Source: Blastocatellia bacterium (lineage in GTDB: Bacteria > Acidobacteriota > Blastocatellia > Pyrinomonadales > Pyrinomonadaceae). From it: a DNA stretch of 64,000 nucleotides. The stretch is taken from contig JACCVY010000247.1 of the NCBI GenBank assembly GCA_013697915.1, forward strand, positions 1 to 64,000, read 5' to 3'. The position numbers and the translations under genes are program-made. Under the pieces are notes generated by a model, which saw only the letters and a list, made by a program, of their open reading frames with translations, made no database searches and had not been told where the DNA came from. This document shows positions 59,323 to 64,000 of this stretch, piece after piece. Each line of letters begins with the position of its first letter. Position 1 is the stretch's first letter.

Positions 59323-60369
59323 ATGATCGCTGAAACAAACCCCGAGAAGATGTACCAGGCAATGAAGGCGAAGCTCGCCAACGTCGTGCCGGACTTTGAG
59401 CTAAAGATCAAGGCAGAGCTGGCGGCAGAAATTAATCGCCTGAAAGCCGAGAAAAATGCCGTTATTCTCGGACACAATTATATGGAAGCGGCGCTTTTCA
59501 ACTCGGTGCCGGATTTTGTTGGCGACTCACTTGAACTCGCTCGAAAAGCAGCCCAAACCGACAAGGACATCATCGTCTTTTGTGGGGTGAGGTTTATGGC
59601 GGAGACGGCGAAGATCCTCAATCCGGGCAAGACCGTTTTGTTGCCTTCCGAGAAGGCGGGCTGTTCGCTGGCGGCCAGCATTACCGCTGAGGACGTGCGC
59701 GAACTGAAGCGAAGGTTTCCCGGCGTGCCAGTTGTCACCTACGTTAATACCTATGCTGATGTGAAAGCTGAATCGGATATCTGTTGCACTTCTGGGAACG
59801 CCCAGGCGGTCGTAGAGTCGCTCAACACCGAAACTGTCATCTTCATTCCGGACGAGTACCTCGCGAAGAATGTCGCAAAGGAAACCGGTAAGCACATTAT
59901 CTTTCCAACCATGGATCCGCGGAAAAAGTTTGAAGGAGAACTGGACTACCAGATGATCGGTTGGTTAGGACGATGCGAAGTTCACGACAAGTTTACTGTC
60001 GAAGATATCGAGAACGTCAGGAAGCAGTTTCCGGATGTCACGATTCTGGCCCATCCCGAATGTAGTCCCGAGGTAGTCGCCGCTTCAGATTTCTCCGGAA
60101 GCACCGGGGCGATGATCAGGTTCGTCGAAAATAGTTCTGCCCCCCATTATCTGCTTCTCACTGAATGCGCTATGGGCGATAACATTGCCGCCGCCAATCC
60201 TGATAAAGACATGCTGCGCCTTTGCAGTGTCAGATGTCCCCACATGAATCAGATCACGCTTGAAGACACGCTCGAGTCGCTCAGAAAAAACCAGTACGTG
60301 ATCGAGATACCTGAAGACATTTTGCAACGGGCCGCTCGGTCAGTTGAAAGAATGATAGCAATCGGCTGA
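59323..60369 (+). CDS. nadA: Quinolinate synthase
   Basis: A 348-residue NadA, which condenses iminoaspartate with dihydroxyacetone phosphate to quinolinate, using a [4Fe-4S] cluster. Candidate cluster cysteines include C114 (EKAGCSLAAS), one in LGRCEVH or HPECSPEV, and one in VRCPHMNQITLE. AVILGHNYMEAALFN and DFVGDSLELAR are the family's first substrate-binding block. It starts 17 bases after nadC. Confidence 0.96.
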   Translation: MIAETNPEKMYQAMKAKLANVVPDFELKIKAELAAEINRLKAEKNAVILGHNYMEAALFNSVPDFVGDSLELARKAAQTDKDIIVFCGVRFMAETAKILNPGKTVLLPSEKAGCSLAASITAEDVRELKRRFPGVPVVTYVNTYADVKAESDICCTSGNAQAVVESLNTETVIFIPDEYLAKNVAKETGKHIIFPTMDPRKKFEGELDYQMIGWLGRCEVHDKFTVEDIENVRKQFPDVTILAHPECSPEVVAASDFSGSTGAMIRFVENSSAPHYLLLTECAMGDNIAAANPDKDMLRLCSVRCPHMNQITLEDTLESLRKNQYVIEIPEDILQRAARSVERMIAIG

Positions 60370-60390
60370 GTCCGTCATGAAGGAACCCTA

Positions 60391-61995
60391 TTGAACAGGA
60401 CCGATGTTTTAATCATCGGTTGTGGCATAGCCGGCGCAACCGCCGCGCTGCGGCTGGCACGCAATCCGAACCGTCTCGTCACTATCGTTACTCGTGCGCG
60501 CGATGCGCATGAATCAAATACTTTCTACGCACAGGGTGGCATCGTTGGCCGGAGCGCCGGGGACACTTCCGAGTTGCTGCTGGCTGATATCTTGCAAGCA
60601 GGCGCCGGCGTTAGCTCACCCAAGGCCGCTCGCATTCTTTCGGAAGAAGGCCCAACGCTGCTTCATGAGGTGCTGGAAGGACTGGCGCAGGTTACGTTTG
60701 ATCGGGACAGCAATGGCCAGCCGCTCTTTACTCAGGAAGCTGCCCATTCACAACGGCGAATACTTCACGTCGGCGATGGCACCGGCAAAGCCATCATGCA
60801 TGGCCTAATCAATGCCTTAAACGACTATCCAAATGTAACTATCGAATCGCAGATGACTGCGGTTGATCTGATCACTTTCCCGCACCATTCGCGTAACCCG
60901 CTGGACAATTACGAAGGCATCACCTGTCACGGCGCTTACATGTTTGACCGCCAGGAACGAACTGTACATCGCTGCCTCGCAACCACCACGGTACTCGCGA
61001 CCGGTGGCCTGGGACGCATTTACCGCAACACCACGAATCCGCTGGGGGCGCGCGGTGACGGTCTGGCGATGGCTAACCGGGCCGGCGCGCGGATCACAAA
61101 CGCAGAGTACGTGCAGTTTCATCCGACCGCATTGGCTGTCCCTGGTGCTGAAGGTTTCCTAATAAGCGAAGCAGTTCGCGGTGAAGGCGGCGTCTTGATT
61201 ACGCCGGAGGGACAGCCGTTCATGATGAGTTATGCGCCCGAATGGGGCGACCTTGCTCCCCGCGATATCGTGGCCCGCGCTATTCATCATGAGATGGAAC
61301 GTAACGGCTACTCTTACGTGCTGCTCGATATTGCCTCACGAATGCCGGCGGACAGGATTCGCGAGCGCTTTCCCAATATTTACAGCCGCTGTCTAAAAGC
61401 CGGCCTCGACATCACGAAGGAGCCTATTCCAGTTGTTCCCGCCGCTCACTACTTTTGCGGCGGCGTGCTTGTGGATGAATGGGGTCGCTCCAGCGTCGCG
61501 CGGCTATACGGCGTTGGCGAAGTCAGTTGCACGGGCGTGCACGGCGCCAACCGTTTGGCTTCGACTTCGCTGTTGGAAGGTTTGGTGTGGGGAAACCGTG
61601 CCGCACAACATATCGAACAACTGCTGGACCAGGAGAACCTCGTGCGGGCTGAGTTTGACAACGTGCCGCCATGGGATGAAAGCGGTCTGGTGGCCGACGC
61701 GGACCCGGCCTTAATACAGGGCGACATGCAGACCATTCAAAATATTATGTGGCACTACGTGGGTTTGGTGCGGAGCGCGGAACGAATCTCACGAGCCATT
61801 CGCGAGCTGCGCCACCTTTGGAATGAGATCGAGACTTTTTATCGAACCACCAAACTTGACGATGGCTTGATCGGTCTACGCAATGCCGTGGAAGTAGCAC
61901 TCATCATCGCCCAAGCTGCACTGCACAATCGACAGAGTCGCGGCTGCCACTACCGGCAGGATTCTGTAGCCGTCGAAGGCGATCGATTAATTTAG
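60391..61995 (+). CDS. nadB: L-aspartate oxidase
   Basis: A 534-residue flavoprotein with the FAD motif G10-x-G12-xx-G15 (LIIGCGIAGATAAL), the SNTFYAQGGI block (fumarate-reductase-like active site), HFHPT-like VQFHPTALAVPG, and GEGG at the flavin edge. It oxidises L-aspartate to iminoaspartate for NadA. The start is TTG 60391 with AAGGA ahead. Third gene of the de novo NAD operon, followed by a bidirectional terminator. Confidence 0.95.
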   Translation: MNRTDVLIIGCGIAGATAALRLARNPNRLVTIVTRARDAHESNTFYAQGGIVGRSAGDTSELLLADILQAGAGVSSPKAARILSEEGPTLLHEVLEGLAQVTFDRDSNGQPLFTQEAAHSQRRILHVGDGTGKAIMHGLINALNDYPNVTIESQMTAVDLITFPHHSRNPLDNYEGITCHGAYMFDRQERTVHRCLATTTVLATGGLGRIYRNTTNPLGARGDGLAMANRAGARITNAEYVQFHPTALAVPGAEGFLISEAVRGEGGVLITPEGQPFMMSYAPEWGDLAPRDIVARAIHHEMERNGYSYVLLDIASRMPADRIRERFPNIYSRCLKAGLDITKEPIPVVPAAHYFCGGVLVDEWGRSSVARLYGVGEVSCTGVHGANRLASTSLLEGLVWGNRAAQHIEQLLDQENLVRAEFDNVPPWDESGLVADADPALIQGDMQTIQNIMWHYVGLVRSAERISRAIRELRHLWNEIETFYRTTKLDDGLIGLRNAVEVALIIAQAALHNRQSRGCHYRQDSVAVEGDRLI

Positions 61996-62020
61996 ATCAT
62001 CTACACTGTAGCCAAAGAAA

Positions 62021-62055
62021 AAACCGGGTGGCCCTTAAAAAGGCACACCCGGTTT
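62021..62055. terminator. Bidirectional rho-independent terminator
   Basis: AAACCGGGTG (62021-62030) with CACCCGGTTT (62046-62055), an inner GCC/GGC pair and one bulged A. An A-run precedes it and TTGTTT follows. It serves nadB and the convergent TonB receptor gene. Confidence 0.88.
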
Positions 62056-62077
62056 TGTTTGCTTTCCAGTTTAGAAA

Positions 62078-64000
62078 CTAGAAGTGGAAACGCACCGCGA
62101 ACTGGACCTGGCGCTGGGAATACTTGTTACTGTCCGTCGAGGTCACACTTCCGAAAGTGGGCGTGTAGCACAACCCATTAGTAACCGGTGTGGTGATGCC
62201 GTTAATGCCTCCACAATTAGTGTTGGTTCCGGTGTATAGCGTTCCGCTCTTACCAAACACCTGGGTGCGATTGAACAGGTTAAAGGCCTCTCCGAGCAGT
62301 TCAAGATTATATCTTTCTGAGAAATTGATACGCTTCGAAAGTCTCAGATCGATATTCTTGACTGCCGGCAGACGGAACGAGTTACGCGGCAGACGGAAGT
62401 AACGGAAGTCGCCGTTTGAGCCGTTCAGACCGTTAGTCACACCCGACGTTTCAGCACTGTATGGCTGGCCGCTGTAGAGCACAAAGATTGGAGAAATCGA
62501 CCAACCGTTTAGCACATAGTCGCCGAACGAATCGCCGCCGCCCTTGTAAAGCGTAGGCGCATACACTGCGCTGGCTACGAACTTATGTCGCGTATCAAAG
62601 TTACTCGGCCCGAAATCGTAGGCCTGGCGGTTAAATACATCCACGGGCTGATTAAAGATGCTCGTGGTGATCAGCGAGGTTTGTCCGGTATCAGTCGCCT
62701 TTGAAAAGGTGTAGCTCGACTGGAATTGGAGACCATTAGTAAAGCGACGGTTGACCTGAAAAACCAGACCGCTGTATTCCGACTTTACTGAACTCTCTTC
62801 GCGAAGCATCGATGGTTGCGAAGAAATGGCCTTGGCGTACTGCGGGACTGTAAAAGTCGTCCCGTCTTGAGGTCCACCAACAATCGTGTAGGTCTTGATT
62901 ACGCCGGTTGGAGCAAGATTCATGTCGACGAAGGTGGGCAAGTCATAACCTCTAGCCCCGACGAACGAGACTGAAGCGACCGTATTCTTGGCAATCTCAC
63001 GCTCCAGAATGAAGTCGTACTGAACAATCTTCGGCGTTTGGAAATTTCTTTGGAAGAAGAAGATCGTCCCTGACGACGTAAGTGCCGTCGTGTTGGGTAG
63101 GACATTGGGGAAGACTGGGGCGCATGGAACCGTCGCCGCAGCAACGAGCGGGAAGCAACTGGCAGTCACGGTCTGCGCTACGGTGATCGTTCCCTGTCCC
63201 GCTAAATTACCCGTCTTTAACAGGTTGTTCCAAATGTGCCCGCCAAGGATGCGGCCAAAATAAACTCCGAACCCGCCGCGGATTGAAGTTTTGCCATCAC
63301 CGTTAACGTCGTAAGCAAAACCAACACGCGGACCAAAGTTATTCTTGTCGCTCGGCATCGTGGAGGTCGCTTGAGCAAGCGTTCTGCCGTCATTCGGAAT
63401 GACCACCGTACTAGGGTTAGGCAGGATGGCGGCAGGCAACTTTTGGTATTCGTAACGCAAGCCGGAATTCACGGTGAAACGTGGCGTTACGCGAGTGTCA
63501 AGCTGGCCAAAGAAGCTATACTCGTCTTCCTTAAACTTCACGCCCTGAATGCCAATACCCTGAAGGTAAGTGGAGGTATAGCACCGGCCCGCGAAACGTC
63601 GCACTGCGGCGGTGTCGGAAGTGCACGTTGTAGTTCCCGGTAATGGCGTCTGCCAATTGACGTAGTCAATCACAAAGTCTGTGATGTTGGCGTAGGAATA
63701 AGAACCCGCTTCAGAACCCCGGTTTAGGATTTCGTCGGTTACGTGATTATAGTCAGCGCCAAACTTGAGGGTATGAATACCCTTGGTCCAGGTTACCGTA
63801 TCCGCAAATTGAATGCGTCGCTCGTCCGGATACTTGATGCGTTCAAAGTTGGTCGTCGTGCCAAAGGTTAAGCCATTCGTCAAACGCACCTGAGGCGAAC
63901 GCGCGCCCAATTCAGTGGTTGCGGTTGACGGTTCGCCGGCCAGAGGCGGCTGGCTGAAAGCAAATTCAAAGTCTTTCGAATACTGAAAACGCGCTTCATT
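62078..64000 (-). CDS. Oar-like TonB-dependent outer-membrane protein, C-terminal part
   Basis: The frame is open from the right window edge to the stop at 62078, giving the last about 640 residues. It shows outer-membrane beta-barrel features: alternating strands rich in aromatic residues (FGQLDTRVTPRFTVNSGLRYEYQKL, FGPRVGFAYDVNGDGKTSIRGGFGVYFG), long polar loops, and a terminal YSQRQVQFAVRFHF ending in Phe, the barrel-assembly signal. The style with NKNNFGPRVGFAYD-like blocks is that of Oar/CarboxypepD-plug receptors abundant in Acidobacteriota. Plug and signal peptide lie outside the window. Substrate is unknown. Confidence 0.88.
   Translation of the reverse strand, partial: NEARFQYSKDFEFAFSQPPLAGEPSTATTELGARSPQVRLTNGLTFGTTTNFERIKYPDERRIQFADTVTWTKGIHTLKFGADYNHVTDEILNRGSEAGSYSYANITDFVIDYVNWQTPLPGTTTCTSDTAAVRRFAGRCYTSTYLQGIGIQGVKFKEDEYSFFGQLDTRVTPRFTVNSGLRYEYQKLPAAILPNPSTVVIPNDGRTLAQATSTMPSDKNNFGPRVGFAYDVNGDGKTSIRGGFGVYFGRILGGHIWNNLLKTGNLAGQGTITVAQTVTASCFPLVAAATVPCAPVFPNVLPNTTALTSSGTIFFFQRNFQTPKIVQYDFILEREIAKNTVASVSFVGARGYDLPTFVDMNLAPTGVIKTYTIVGGPQDGTTFTVPQYAKAISSQPSMLREESSVKSEYSGLVFQVNRRFTNGLQFQSSYTFSKATDTGQTSLITTSIFNQPVDVFNRQAYDFGPSNFDTRHKFVASAVYAPTLYKGGGDSFGDYVLNGWSISPIFVLYSGQPYSAETSGVTNGLNGSNGDFRYFRLPRNSFRLPAVKNIDLRLSKRINFSERYNLELLGEAFNLFNRTQVFGKSGTLYTGTNTNCGGINGITTPVTNGLCYTPTFGSVTSTDSNKYSQRQVQFAVRFHF

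Noticed and set aside
1-64000. tRNA, rRNA, CRISPR array or prophage
   Set aside because: No clover-leaf with TTCGAAT-like arm, no rRNA-like tracts, no regular repeat-spacer array and no phage structural genes were seen by eye; a tRNAscan or Rfam run would settle small RNAs.

Overview
The window looks like a chromosomal segment of an Acidobacteriota bacterium, probably the Blastocatellia/Pyrinomonadaceae side (subdivision 4). The evidence is gene content: two von Willebrand factor A proteins of the 'acidobacterial VWFA-related' type, a GWxTD-domain exported protein, an Oar-like TonB-dependent outer-membrane protein, many exported proteins with Sec signal peptides, and a large Asp-box/PKD secreted protein with Pro-Thr linkers. 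The lineage call is an inference from families. I found no rRNA, tRNA, CRISPR array, prophage or intact insertion sequence.

Layout. 1-7.9 kb: 3' end of an unknown gene, a formimidoylglutamate-deiminase-like hydrolase with a short N terminus, an M20 deacetylase (argE-like), an exported unknown protein, an exported beta-propeller, a lone receiver-domain protein, a LON substrate-binding-domain protein and a fused MoaD-MoaE molybdopterin synthase. 8.1-16.4 kb: gyrA (minus strand), a double-PilZ protein, plsC converging on suhB, an S1/P1 nuclease, a cupin and an exported unknown. 16.7-24.1 kb: one gene for a 2447-residue secreted Asp-box/PKD protein, closed by a strong terminator. 24.2-31.3 kb: a DUF2721 membrane protein, a PflX-like radical SAM protein, a minus-strand cluster (Asp-box propeller, MoaD/ThiS-like protein, DUF427), a class A penicillin-binding protein and a decayed REP-associated tyrosine transposase (RAYT). 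31.4-40.1 kb: acpS and pgeF back to back with overlapping 5' ends, a lone DsbD N-terminal domain, rlmN, a small unknown, the GWxTD protein, tatC with an enlarged periplasmic loop, tatA/B, and an ATP-dependent DNA ligase. 40.3-48 kb: a small exported peptide divergent from a TPR/Fis-type regulator, a SurA-like/DsbA fusion, a UbiB-type kinase and a tandem pair of VWA proteins. 48.2-53.7 kb: minus-strand serine biosynthesis cluster (DUF1015, serA, SDR, serC) followed by rluD. 53.9-58.2 kb: pterin carbinolamine dehydratase, a GT4 glycosyltransferase, a glycine-zipper protein and a CsbD protein sharing a terminator, and a soluble PAS histidine kinase. 58.4-62 kb: nadC-nadA-nadB behind a good sigma-70 promoter. 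62.1-64 kb: the C-terminal part of an Oar-like TonB-dependent receptor running off the window.

Two things stand out. First, the gap at 40.5-40.7 kb separates a 69-residue exported peptide gene from a TPR regulator with a C-terminal Fis-type helix-turn-helix, with two inverted repeats between them. This resembles Gram-positive peptide/TPR-regulator signalling in logic, with a different domain order. Second, the intergenic regions are full of short palindromes arranged as inverted doublets, several with co-varying stems. One is embedded in the moaD-moaE linker and another supplies extra residues after the Gly-Gly of a MoaD/ThiS-like protein. A broken RAYT lies in the same window with its own repeat pair.
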